DNA from: Ancistrus triradiatus
Taxonomy: Eukaryota; Chordata; Actinopteri; Siluriformes; Loricariidae
DNA: 64,000 nucleotides
Assembly: GCA_025084515.1 (NCBI GenBank)
Contig: JAJAGP010000440.1
Span: 221,501-285,500, forward strand
Direction of reading: 5' to 3'
Positions 44,291 through 56,564 of this stretch are shown here, piece by piece. The stretch's first letter is position 1; the number at the start of each line of letters is the position of its first letter. Under the pieces are notes generated by a model. The model did no database searches and was not told the origin of the DNA. It worked only from the letters and a program-made list of their open reading frames with translations. The translations under genes were made by a program, and so were the position numbers.

Positions 44291-45910
44291 GTGTCTATAT
44301 ATAAAATTACATTTTTCATTATTAGAACCATGAAAGCTGAGTTAGAACCATGACGGAGTTACTAAAATTAAACGTGTTAGCATTTGTGGTGCACACACAC
44401 ACACACTGCTGAAATACCAAACAGTGAGGTGAAAGTAAATAAAAATAAAAAGCAGCACGCTTTGAAATGTTGTGCTGTTTAAAATGTAGAAGTCTTCAAT
44501 TATGGGATCTTTATAGATGTTTAGCTGAATATCAGGGCTTGGATGAAAGCGCTGATTATAATTAAAGGGTAGTTAATACACGTGGGGTAAAGGCTGACCT
44601 CTTTTAGGTCAAGAGAGAGTGCCACCTGGCAGAGAGCTGGACCACTGGCACTGGTACTGCGGCCCAGGACGCCGTCACTGCTGGTGAGTCATTTTATGTA
44701 AAATAATTTCCACTGGCAGGTTGAGAATTCTTAGGAGCGCTCAGTGGCAGGCTTGGATATGGTAATAAGATGCTTATTAACCTAATTAAAATGGAGAGCC
44801 GGTGCTCCTGAGGAACAATTTAATGGCCCAACAGATGGACTCGGGGTCAAACTGCTGACACCAAACCTTCTGCTCACTGTCTAGTTCCCTCCCCACCTAT
44901 GTACCTCTACATAGCTCACACTTCAGGTGGGGCTCCGCTGCAGGAAACCCTTCAGCAACTTTGAGGGTCATTTCTATCAAAGGTCTGTTTTTCAGAAACA
45001 GCACCTCAACCCTAAACTTAAGTCGAACCGCAAGCCCAGTCCTAAACTGGAAACTGTGCATTTAACCTTAATCTCGACCTAACGGTAATCATAAACCAAG
45101 CCCCAGTCCTTCAGTCCTTATCCTACCTGCAGTGCCTTGTGTAAGTATGAATCTACAGACAAGCAGTCCAGAATATCGAAGCACGAGGGCACTCAATGCA
45201 GTTAATAACGTTAGCAAAGCAAGAAGAGTTAGAGGCACTCGTTTCTCACAGTTTCTGCACCCTCAGTTCCTCTTCAGAAGTGGTTGCCCGTGTCATAAAT
45301 ATGACTGGTAATGTGTTGTGGAGTCAGTATCCCAGTCCATAAATGGGATTGTGAGGGATGGAGAGGGAGTGCAGCTTAAGCAGAGGCTGAGCAAGGCACT
45401 GCTCGGTGAGATAAGACGACTCTACAGTGAGATAAGAATTTATCGTCTTAAATAAATCAACGTATGGGAAACAACATAGCGTGCAATTTCACAGAACGTA
45501 TCGTAGACATTAAGTGATTCCCATCTGTGCTCCATTTTGTAAACAAAGAGTACACATTTCCTTCCGTTGCTATCATACTTTTAGTTTAGAGAACGAGTTT
45601 TATAGTAAGTCCTCTTTCTGAGACAAAGACCAGAGTGTCAGAGGGCAGACGAAATACTTCTTCCTCGTGTGTACTGGCAGGTGGTAGATAAGTACCAGAA
45701 GCCTCTTCACTAAGCAGCGTTAAAGAAGATGCGTGAGTGAAGGAAGCGGATGTGAAATCATTATTTCTGCGTTTGTGTGGAGTCTTAAATTTGTAATAAG
45801 GAGCGTTATGGATCAGTCATACACTGACGGTCTGGGGTTGTTTGGTTGATTTTTGCCTCTCTATGAGCAAAGTGTAAGCATGGCACATCTCAATGCATTT
45901 TTAATAACCA
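44290..45910. other. Repeat-poor stretch without a recognised gene
   Basis: One of the longest stretches here without transposon similarity. The part 44590-44830 is notable for mixed GC/AT motifs (cattttatgtaaaataattt, ttattaacctaattaaaatg) and no coding frame, and may be conserved non-coding sequence. Confidence 0.3.
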
Positions 45911-45916
45911 ACATAT

Positions 45917-45925
45917 CTCTCTCTC

Positions 45926-46009
<84 letters not shown>
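45917..46009. repeat. (CT)n/(CTGT)n compound microsatellite
   Basis: ct units interrupted by two short ctgt blocks. Confidence 0.95.
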
Positions 46010-46015
<6 letters not shown>

Positions 46016-47465
46016 ACTCAATTCAAGGTTACTTTATTGACCTGTTGAATATTAACATTTGAGATGCCAAAGCTTGGATGCAGAACAAATCAGAAACTAA
46101 ATAACACAGCTCTCTTTCTGCTCCCCCAGTAAGTGCGCCAGTTTCTCGGCATCTGAGACTGGGATTTTTTTTTATTCATTTTGAGGAATCTAGTTTGAAT
46201 GCTTTTATAGTTAGTGCACTCGGTCAGGAAGGAAGTGCAGCTCTGTCTCTGTCTTATTTAATGAGCGCCGCTGGCACAGTCTCTTCTCTCTGGGCAGGAA
46301 ATACAGTCCGTGTCAACTCGTCTCGATGGCCAAGAGATGCTCCCCGAGCCTGTACTTGGATCAGACACCGTGCTGTACTGGCTGTTTAGGGCCAGATAAC
46401 AATGCATTTACTCTGGAGTTTAGTTTGGTTTCCCAACAGGTCAAAGAGTTTGCTCTAAGTGTTGTGTAATTTGGCTCATTCTGATTGGGCTTGCAAAGGC
46501 CTCTACGCCTGAACAGTTCGATGTTGGTCTGGTTTGCCCCTGAATCCAACACAAATTCTAGCTTTGAACATCAGCGCCCTTCAGAGGTCAGAGAGCTCCA
46601 GTTATAGGCGACTCTGTTTTATGAAATTAGCTACCCCTTTCGGGACACCAGGCACAAGGGTAAACTGTGAGCCGGGACGTCAGACGTTGTAGGGAGCCTT
46701 AGAGAGCTCCATAGCCTTTAGATCGTTTATACACAAACTGCAGCCTGTCCCTGTATTTGCTGTTTCTCAAACGTTGGAGGAGCTTTTCACATAAAATGTG
46801 GCAAACTTGCTTAAAAGAACACAACAGACAAAAACGCTTTGTGAAGCCATTTTAATAAATAATAAAATATATTCATCTGGAACACAGACTGTGGTTTGAT
46901 ATGTGGCATAGCGACGGGGTTTGGCATGGACACAGTGTTAAAGACTGTACATTAGTTTCTCTTAGGCACTTGAGGTGGGAGTGATTGTGTACTTCAGTAG
47001 TTGTGCGAGCCTGGAGCGCTTCAGCAGTAATCGATTAGTGGCACAAAGTAAACCTAAACAATACCCACTCATATTTTCGCAATTGTCCCGGTTATTGGTA
47101 TGTTTTCTAATCTCAGAGTCTTAGCAGAATAGGAGGTAATGCATCCATTGTTATTAATATCCACTATTGTTTATAGGATTAGTGTTTCTTCTCATTTGCT
47201 TGTTTAGTTTGTGGCACAGGTTTGAGTCGTATTGCATTTGTCCTCATTGCTTTGAGATAATGATTTGTAGGTTTTGGAATTTCAGCTTTTGTTTAAAGAG
47301 ACAACCATCATTTTGAGAACATGCTCTCATTTCCGAATACTAACTCTGAGTAACGAAAAGTTTCTGCTTATTTTAAGAGGTCTTTATTTTATTAAATGAC
47401 TATATTCTTTCAAGATGCTAACCTGTATTATCAGGCGAGATACTAACACTGGTAGATATCCTCAT
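46010..47465. other. No recognised gene
   Basis: Short overlapping frames only. No splice-supported exon or named repeat. Confidence 0.3.
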
Positions 47466-47469
47466 AACT

Positions 47470-47640
47470 CTCGGGTACTGTGGTGGCTCAGTGGTTAAGA
47501 TACAGGACTGTGAACCAAGAGGTCCAGGTTTCAAATCCCACCTCCGCCAAGCTGCTACTCCTGGGTCCCTCAGCAGGCTCTTGGCCTACAACTGCTTGGA
47601 TTGTAGGATTGTAGCAGTAGTAATCCGTTCTGGGTAAGGC
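47470..47640 (+). repeat. tRNA-SINE
   Basis: gtggctcagtggttaagata (A box), gaaccaagaggtccaggttt, caaatcccacctccgccaag (B box gtttcaaatcc) and cttggattgtaggattgta. The 82-codon - strand frame here is an artefact. Confidence 0.75.
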
Positions 47641-47744
47641 CTCCAGTCCATCCCAGGCTTCCCCACATGATCTTTTTTTGTTGTCCATTTCCAGCAGCCG
47701 GCTCTTACCACTGAGCCACCAGAGTGTTTGATACAATACTTCTA

Positions 47745-49920
47745 ATTTGCTGTGCTAACCAACTTTGGGACAGTCTCTCTCTTGGAGTACTGTCTAATGA
47801 TTCTCATAATGATGCAATGCTACGTAACTTTGTGCTGTACACCACTACACCGTGTAACTAATCACCTATAACAGCTCAGAGTCTGCTAAACTCAGTATTA
47901 CCCTGCTAACGCGATTAGAATAACATGATTATTAGAGAGAAAAGTGTCTCAGTGACTGAACCCAAACCCTAACGAACAAACAACTAAAGAACAAAAAGGT
48001 TTACACAGTAGATCAGTCAACCAGAGCGACCGTATACATCAGAAAGCTGGAAATGTGTTATAAGCAGTTTTATGCCAACGTTTGGCCGCCCCTGGCATTC
48101 TGTTAATCTCCTAAATGAAATGCACGACCTGCAGGGAACGAGCCTAATGCTGAGACACTTCTGCAAACGCATACATTCTGAACCCTCAGGTCTGGGAATC
48201 TCTCCAAGATAATGCACTTGTGTTTATAGGAAAGACCCGGAACGTAATTACCTCACTAGTCGATAACATTTATAGAAATATGTAGTAGTTAAGGGCTCGG
48301 GTGGTGTAACAGTCTAACTATCACACCTGGATGTGTCTGAGAGAGAGAGGGGGTGTAGACAGGATCAGGCCCGTTTCCCCATTACATGTGGAAAGCAAAA
48401 ACTGTCCTCACACACACTTCAGATTGTCATAGTGTGTGTTTACATGCACTTAATAATCCGATAGCTGCAGACAATCAGATTTTGTCGGTAATCTGATCAG
48501 CGAGTTCCATGCACGTGGGTGATCAGACCCTGTGTTTGCATGACTTGATAATAGCAATAATCAGATTTCTACTTTAGAGCCAGCCAATAAGCTCACGGAG
48601 GGATCATTTATTATTTTATTTACAGTTCTTCCTTCCCTCGAGCACAAACTTCATTTACATCTCCCCAAAAAGTGTCCGGCGGCCGAGCAGCAGGGCCAAC
48701 AGACAAACTATTTTGGTTGTGTTTTTCCACTTTCAATACATCAGTCAATAACCTGCACAAGATATTCAGCACTTTATTACAAAATAAGCTTTCGCCGGAC
48801 TGTAACTTTGTGTTTAAAGCATGTCTAAGGTACGCTACGTTGTGTTACAGAACACGCAAACTGTTCAGTTTATGATGCATTCAATTGTACGACAGGTTTT
48901 TCAGAGCACAACTCCCAGAGCACTTGAGAAACAAGCCCCAAAACATGCAACTGCATCTAGGTTACTAATGCAGTATTTGTAAGCAGCTTTATAGAAATAA
49001 GCCCAAAGTCACTTAGAATAAGAGGACCTGGCAACTAGCCGCTTATGGGACGCGTGTGCTTGGAGACAGAGACGGAGAAAACCGACTGAAATCAGAGTAA
49101 GGGGATACAAGCACTGAGAAATCAGATTACTGAGGTGAAATCCAGCTCTCTTTCTTAAACCGATTTCTTTGACTAATGAGAGAGCTGCAGAATCTGATTA
49201 TGGGATTAAGTGTATGTAAACTATCGGTGTTATATTACACGTGTATATATAAACAAGATTATATCAACACACTAGTCATGGGCCAATTAACCCAACGCAC
49301 AGTTGGACTGTGGGAGGAAGCTGGAGCAGCAAAGTGTAGGCAGAGGTCCTTAAAGTCTGGAGACTACAGATGTTTTTGACTACTGAGTGTAAAAGTATTA
49401 GGACACAAGATGCATGAAAAGACCGAGTAGAAACCGGGCCTCAAATAACTCATTATTTTTTATATAACACATCTGTCATGTTGAGACACAATCATTTTCA
49501 CCATCTAACATGGAATAAAACTGCAGGTAATATAGCGCCATCTACCGTTCAGGAAGCGAGTGTGTGCATTAATTATACACTATGTTTAAGGCTGTAAAAA
49601 TCTACATGATCAGGCACATTTGCAGTTATTTTTGTCATGCATATAAAGTGAGACAAGCAGACCCTCCACCCGCTGACACCGCACATCATGTCCAGTAAGT
49701 GGCGCTATAAACACAAGGCAAAACTCCCTAGAGTGGCGCGATTACAGATCATTGAGTTACAAAGCTGCGTTCGTTTCTCCAACAAGTGACATGGCTTCGG
49801 GAAATGGGCAGGGTGTGAGAGGATGAATTCCCAAAAACATCACGGCCATATCCCATAATCTGAACTCGTTTGTGTTTGTTTACCTGAAGGAACAAAACCA
49901 ACAGAATTTACAGCAGTGCT
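47745..49920. other. No recognised gene
   Basis: No exon was supported. The frame at 48672-48875 has no family features. A piece near 49388 (aaaagtattaggacacaag) may be a Tc1-like end. Confidence 0.3.
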
Positions 49921-49921
49921 T

Positions 49922-50728
49922 AAACATGAGCTGAAACATCAGCAGATTTTCACACAAGTCCTAAAAGTAGAGAGTAAAGAGACCCGATTAAACAAAGGAG
50001 TCAAAAATATTAGACCATGTATTTATTGAGGAAAATGATCCAATATTACCCATCTGTGAGCTTTAAAAATATGTGAAACTCTAAGAACCGATCTTCTCAA
50101 CACGTTTGTGGAAGTGCATCCCAGTATGAGCAATGGAGAAAAGGTTACAGAGAAAGAGGTTAGACTCCAATCCACAGAGGAAACTCCAAACCGTCGTTAC
50201 TTAGCGAGGTGTGCAGGAGTCCACGAGGTCACACAGGAACTTCCAAGCAACTAAAGGTCTCACATTGGCAAACATTAATGAGAATTAGTTTTTTGTATAA
50301 ATGAGAAGAATTATGCCTGGAGAAATGGAACCCTGCCTTCCAGTAACTGTCTTCTGGGAAACATGGTGGCGGTAGTGCCACGGTTTGCTGTTTTGCCCAC
50401 CATCATTGATAAAACAACGAATTCTGAGTTACAGCAGCAAATCCTAAAGGAAAACAAACCGAATCTGAAGAGAACGACCCTAAGCACACAAAACGTTCTA
50501 CCTAAAAGCAGTGAAAGAAGAATAAAGTCCGGCCCTTAATCCGATTGGGGAAAGTTATGGGGTTCACATACTTTCACCACTCACAGATATGTAATATTAG
50601 ATCATCCTCAATAAATAAGTGATCAAGTGTGATATTTTTCATCTTGTTTGTTTAAGCGGGTTCTATTTAATCGACCTTTAGGAGTTTTATAAATCTCAAA
50701 CAGTTTAAGCACCACTGTAAGTCCAGCT
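49922..50728 (+). mobile_element. Tc1-A transposon, internally deleted, both ends present
   Basis: Left end gctgaaacatcagcagattt, tcacacaagtcctaaaagta; interior gaaacatggtggcggtagtg, gaacgaccctaagcacacaa; right end cgacctttaggagttttata and gtttaagcaccactgta. About 0.8 kb versus about 1.6 kb for the family. Confidence 0.8.
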
Positions 50729-51111
50729 CATCTTTTTGGAATTCCTTTATTTGTAGGACACAGAGCGAACAGTAAACCGTCTTCCTTTGTATACACAACA
50801 GCATTTTCTTACTCAGACATCCAAACCCATTTAAAAATGCGGATTTTTGATTCATTAAACGCTTAAAATGCCCATCATTCATATTTACATCAGATTCGAG
50901 TTATTTTTTCAAACTATTCCTGGAGAAAGCACTGTATTATTTATAATCTAATATTTATAATTCCTAAATAACATCAACATATCGGGGCATGCCCTAAACA
51001 GGGTGCAGTGACACAGTTTGGCCACCAGATGCCTCACTTGCTCTAGGCGAAGTGCTGAGCTAGACGTACAGGAAACAAAGCAGATGGAGATACATGGGCA
51101 TCAGATGGCCA

Positions 51112-51313
51112 CTAGCAGGCGCACTTGCTCTGCTCCTGCGTGGGGGGTTCCACCAGCTGGCTCCCGCTGTGACCGTTGGAGCGCATGGTGCCATCGGGGA
51201 TCCAGGATCGGTCCACGCAGCGCTCCATGCGCTTCATGATCAGGTCCAGCAGAACCTCGACGGCCTGGGACACGTTCTCGCCGTTCGCCGCGCTCGTCTC
51301 AAAGTACGGGATC
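51112..51313 (-). CDS. rab27a: rab27a terminal coding exon
   Basis: After ccttccag it encodes IPYFETSAANGENVSQAVEV, LLDLIMKRMERCVDRSWIPD and a hypervariable tail ending QSKCAC, TAG. Strongly GC-rich. The + strand frames across it (51018-51408) are shadows. Confidence 0.95.
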
Positions 51314-54300
51314 CTGGAAGGGCCAAAAAACAGGAATTAAATCAGATGTTTCTTTATTTTTCACTCATAAGCTGCTCAAAGGGCGTCTGCTGCACGCTGG
51401 GAATGTAAATCTTCATTAAGATGTTTGCTTAGAGGGCAGGGGTGGTGCTGTTTGGTTAACCTCACGACAGCCCTTCAAAAGATGGAGCAAATATTGACCG
51501 GCCCGCCGCCAGGCGTCTTCATGCAAAGCGCTGAATTCAGGAGAACAAACGAGCTTTCCATAAAACATGGCGGAATCTGAAATCAGCTGCTCCAAATTAG
51601 ATCTGCTGCCGGTGCAGAACACCCGAGCACAAACACAACGAGTACTCAGCGTTCCGGATCATGAGCACCTAAATGAGAGGCGACGCCTGTTGAATGTGGT
51701 TACAGCAGGTTCTGCCCAATATTTTCCCACAATGAACAAGACGTGGAGTGTAATCACTGGCTTGTGTGTCAGATACACTCAGGTAAACAGGACAACAGCA
51801 CAGCACGTGCTCCTGAGGACAACGTCTGATGTAACAAAAGGAACAGCTCGTACTTACTGAGTCTGTCCAAAAACGAGAGAGAAAGAGAGACGTATAGAGC
51901 TCTGTTAGGGGTTAAGACGATTTAGCTGTAGATTTACTGAAGAGGATTCATTCCTGCAATTCCTGCAAAACAGACAAATGGAGCGCCAGTGGTCGCGGGC
52001 TTTACTGAGCCAGTATGGCGGAGGAGCTCACAAAGGAACCCAGGGTAACATCTAAGCAACTCAAGGTCTCACACTGGCTATGTTAATGTTCATGAGTCCA
52101 CCATCAGGAGAATGGCGAACAATAACAGCACGGATTACAGCGAGGAGGCCAGGTTCTCCTTATCAACGTTCAGCTGTAGATTTGCTGTTCCCTCGAGTTT
52201 CTTCTTACCCATATTTAGCAGCCAGCTCTCGTGCCTCCGCCTCCTTGACGGACCGCTGGTCCTCCAGGTCACACTTGTTCCCACACAGCACGATGTCGGG
52301 GTTCTCGCAGTACGCGTGCATCTGGAGCTGACCTGCAAACAAGCGAGACCATCAGTGTCTGCTCGATCATCTCCCATCCTTGCCCAGTCACCCACAGGCC
52401 CAGAGGAAACGCACTCATCCAGTTCCTGACGTTGAGGAAGCTCTGCTCGTTGGTCAGATCGAACAGGAGCAGGAAGCCCATGGCATCTCTGAAGAAGGCC
52501 GTCGTCAGACTCCTGAACCTGCATTCACAAAGCGAAGATGACTCCCACGAAGCACAAAACACCCTGACCTTACAGGTCCGACGTGCTGGTACCCTTACCT
52601 CTCCTGGCCGGCCGTGTCCCAGAGCTGAATGTGTATCCTCTGGCCCCGCCCTACTGACCCATCAGGACCGTTTGACTTGTACACCTTCAACAGAACAAGG
52701 GAGTGTGAATTACACCACGTGATCCACAGGTAAATAGGACCAGAGGGAACGTCCTCGGGATGAGGAATCCATTTTAAATCGGTAAATATTTGCTTCGGTT
52801 TGTTGTACGCGTTGCCTAGCCGCTCTGAGACACACCGGCTTCAGCGGGCGTCTGTTACACCGGGTTAGGCAGATGGTGCAGGCTCACGAAAGCCAACAGC
52901 GAGACACTGCAGCTGTCTGATCATTGGATTCATTAAATATTAAACTCCTCCAAGACTAATAGTTTTAATGACATTAAACAGTGTAGTCTCCAAAACAGCC
53001 GTCGGTGTCCTGGATGCTTCCGTTACTAGAAATGCGTACAATTTCTCTCTGCATTTTATTCCAGCTTGTCCTGGTTCTGTCAAGTCAGGTCAGATCTATT
53101 TCATTGTCTCAGAGCAGCTTCATAAATATCTAGACCCACAGCCCTACCTGAGCAAACAGTGGCAAGGAAAATCCCTAAACGTTCTAAGGAAGAACCCTTG
53201 GACAGCTTAGATGATACATGTAAGAATTAAACTAAATTACTACACAGACTATAATAAAAAGAGAACACAATGTTATGACTAACGATCTGCATTACCTGCA
53301 GGAATTACAACAGAGCTTGAAATGTGGCACGTAGAAAGAATCTGGGTGCGTGTCCCAATACTTTTGGTCACGTGTGGGTTTGTGTATTGTGCAGTATGTG
53401 TACACACTAAACACTTACACAACCCACACAAGCACACACCAGCATGTGGCCAAAAGTATTGAGACACAAACCCACATTCTTGTTACTTGCCACGTTTCAA
53501 GCACTGCTTTTGTTCCTATCTGGTCTCCTATTATAATTAAGACCTCGGCCGTTGAGCAGACAGACCTGTAATAAATATCAAAACGTATAGAATATAGAAT
53601 ATGCGTGAGTATCAGAGTTATTCCTTCAAGTCAGATTTATTTCTACAGCACTTTTATTTTTACAATGCAGCATCGTCTCAAAGCAGCTTTACAACTTTAG
53701 ATTATCTTCTAATATCTAGGGCCAATCCCAAATTGAGCAAGCCTAGGGCGACAGTGGCAAGGAAAATCCCTAAAAGGCTATTCAGTCGGGTAAACGGAGG
53801 AACGAGCCTCCATCTGCATAAATGAATGAAACCATTTCTAAGATAAACAAACTCCTCAGTGGAGCAGTGTTAAAGGGATCTATATCAGTACCACGTTTGG
53901 ATATTTGGTGATACGAGGTCTGTAGCCGTGAGGCAGCACCGGTTCTCCGTTCTGAGCTCCCACAGCTTTCCTGTAGATACGTTTCTCTCTCGGAGCAGGA
54001 TGCTGAGGAATGGTGACCTAATAATGGCATGTAATAATGATTCATTACCCCGTCTGAGCTCCAGCTCCAGCTCGGATCCTACTGTCTGAGACGTGATGGA
54101 CTGCGGCCTTACATCGCAGAGCTCGGGGTGTTTGCTTTGCAGGACCAGCCCATGTTTGTTCTTTAGGTGGTAACTTGGCTCGGAGACGAGCGGCTCCTGT
54201 TTGCTCTGAGCAGGAAGAAACGCACGTTTCGAACCTTTAATGGAGTTTAATAGTTTAATGGTGGGCACTCGTGATCGGTTTTATTTTCTCCTAACGCACA

Positions 54301-55362
54301 AGATGTTGATCATACAGGAAATAAATCCTAACAGCCTTCCAGTGAACCGGAACCACCTCAGCGGGCACCTAACTTCTGCTTTATATGTAGCTCCAGCGTA
54401 TCTAAACTAGTGTCAGATGGTTTGTTTGTTTATTACATTTCAGGTATCTTCACATCAGCACCAGCAGCTGGAGTCACGGCAGACACGGATATCAGCTGTA
54501 GCCGTGGGCCAGTTTAGAGAGACCAATTAACCTAAGGCATGTCTCTGGACTGAGGGAGGAGTAAACTCGTACGGACACGGGGAGAACATGCAAACTCCAC
54601 ACAGGCAGAGACCGGAACTATTTCCATGAGCTTGTTTGTAAAGGGTTTAATAGTAACAGCTATTTATCAGGGTTTTAATGAATCTTTTGTTTTATCCTGG
54701 CACTGATCATTTATTTCCTTTTTTAATCTTATTCTGATTTCAATCTTATTTTGTTGGCTGATTGAAACTATTATTTTTATATTTATCTCAAAGTTGACTC
54801 ATGTTCTCATTTTTAACTTTTCTATTTTATCTGATTTCTGTTATTTATTTAATATATGCTGTATTAATCTTAATGGGTTTATTGTTTTTTAGTAAAAATG
54901 TTTCTAGTCATCCTGTATTATCTTGTTTCACTGTCAATTTCTTTTGTAGTTTTTTATTTTAGTTTAAACACATGAAATTCCATTTCTTTTACTTGAACTT
55001 CTTTTTGATCCCTTTACGTTCTGCACGCAGTGTGTTCTATGAATATTTCTTATAATAGCAGAAAACTCTGCTACCTACTTATTGTGGTATGAAGATGGAG
55101 AACTGGAACAGGTACCGTCTCGGTTTTCTTTTCTTCAGCACGTTAGCCTGTCATTAAGTTACTGAAAGCTGCAGCAGAGTAACAGTGTAACTAAAGCGTG
55201 AGTGGAAGAACCAAATGGTTCTGCATACAGTCCCAATCCAAAGGTAAGGAGAAGACACACTGAGCAGCTACTCATGGAGCCTGGGAAAATACCTGGAGGA
55301 ACCGTTCTCTGGTTCATGCTCTGGTGGAACAGTAAACACTGCTACACTTACTAATCCATGCA

Positions 55363-55430
<68 letters not shown>

Positions 55431-56504
55431 AGAAATCCACTCCCTGTCCAAAACAAAAACAGCCATGTGGACTGAAATCAGCAAATCTTTAAGAGGTTTT
55501 GATTGGATAATTAATTACTGCAGTGATTAGTGTTTCAGCTGGTATCAATACATTTATACACACAGCGGTACCTCGGTTCTGGTCATTAATTCGTTCCAGA
55601 AGGCTTGTCGAGAACCGAAAACGCCGAGCACCGAGCAAATGCTTCCCATAAGGAATAATATAAACTGAATGAATGGGCTCCAGATCCCCAGAAAATCCCC
55701 CTGTATGAGGCATTATCAGCATTAATGGAGCTGTACTGTACAGGAGCTCCTGATGTATGATGGGGAGATGTTCCACAAATCCATCATAAGATAAATATAT
55801 CATGAACTGATGAGTTTAATAGAGTCTGTGCTGTATCATAGAGGAGCCGATTCCACATTAACACTTACACTAACCTACATCATTAACAAAGAAGCTTATG
55901 GGCAGCTACACTTTTGAAACAAGAACTCAAAAAAACAAACAAAAAAAAAAAAAAAACCATCAGCAACCTGTAACACCGCCTTACTTGCACATATACAGGG
56001 TTGCCAGATCCCACCAGAGAAACAAGTCCAATCAAGCAGCTACACTTTAGAAATCCACAGCATTGACTGGCTGTCATGTTGCAACATCCAGAGTTAAGAG
56101 ACAGAGTTTTATTTCCTTATTTTTTTATGTATCAACATTTTTAAGACCTCGGTTGTTAAAGTGAACAGATGTTGATCAGAGGGTTGCTAAACAGCTCATA
56201 ACTGCAGGTAACAAAATTACAGGGTCCAACACAAAGGCCCAACAGGGTCAGCTTGGGGGCCGGGGATTGCACCCTGGACCTTCTATTCTGTCTCTTCTCT
56301 GTACTGAACTAAGCAGAAAGCCGAGGGTCCAAGGCTTGACTCCGCCCCTAAGCCAGGCCTTCACCCCTCCGCAGCTTGGACTGAATCATGCTTTGGATAA
56401 AGGCGTCTACCACGTCCTCTGGACTACGTCTACGTGCTCTGGACGTAAATATTTGTTCATTCACCACCACCATAAAGTCACCATAAACCGAACCATGACT
56501 AGCC

Positions 56505-56564
<60 letters not shown>

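Noticed and set aside
47471..47640. True tRNA gene from the A and B boxes
   Set aside because: The head does not fold into a tRNA with a clear anticodon arm, and the same sequence recurs with a SINE body at 38.04 and 60.34 kb.
51018..51408. + strand frames over the rab27a terminal exon
   Set aside because: Shadows of the GC-rich - strand rab27a exon, whose translation matches Rab27 throughout.
52135..52562. Long - strand frames spanning the rab27a exons and introns
   Set aside because: They read through splice sites. The spliced product is the real one; these only contain pieces of it in changing frames.
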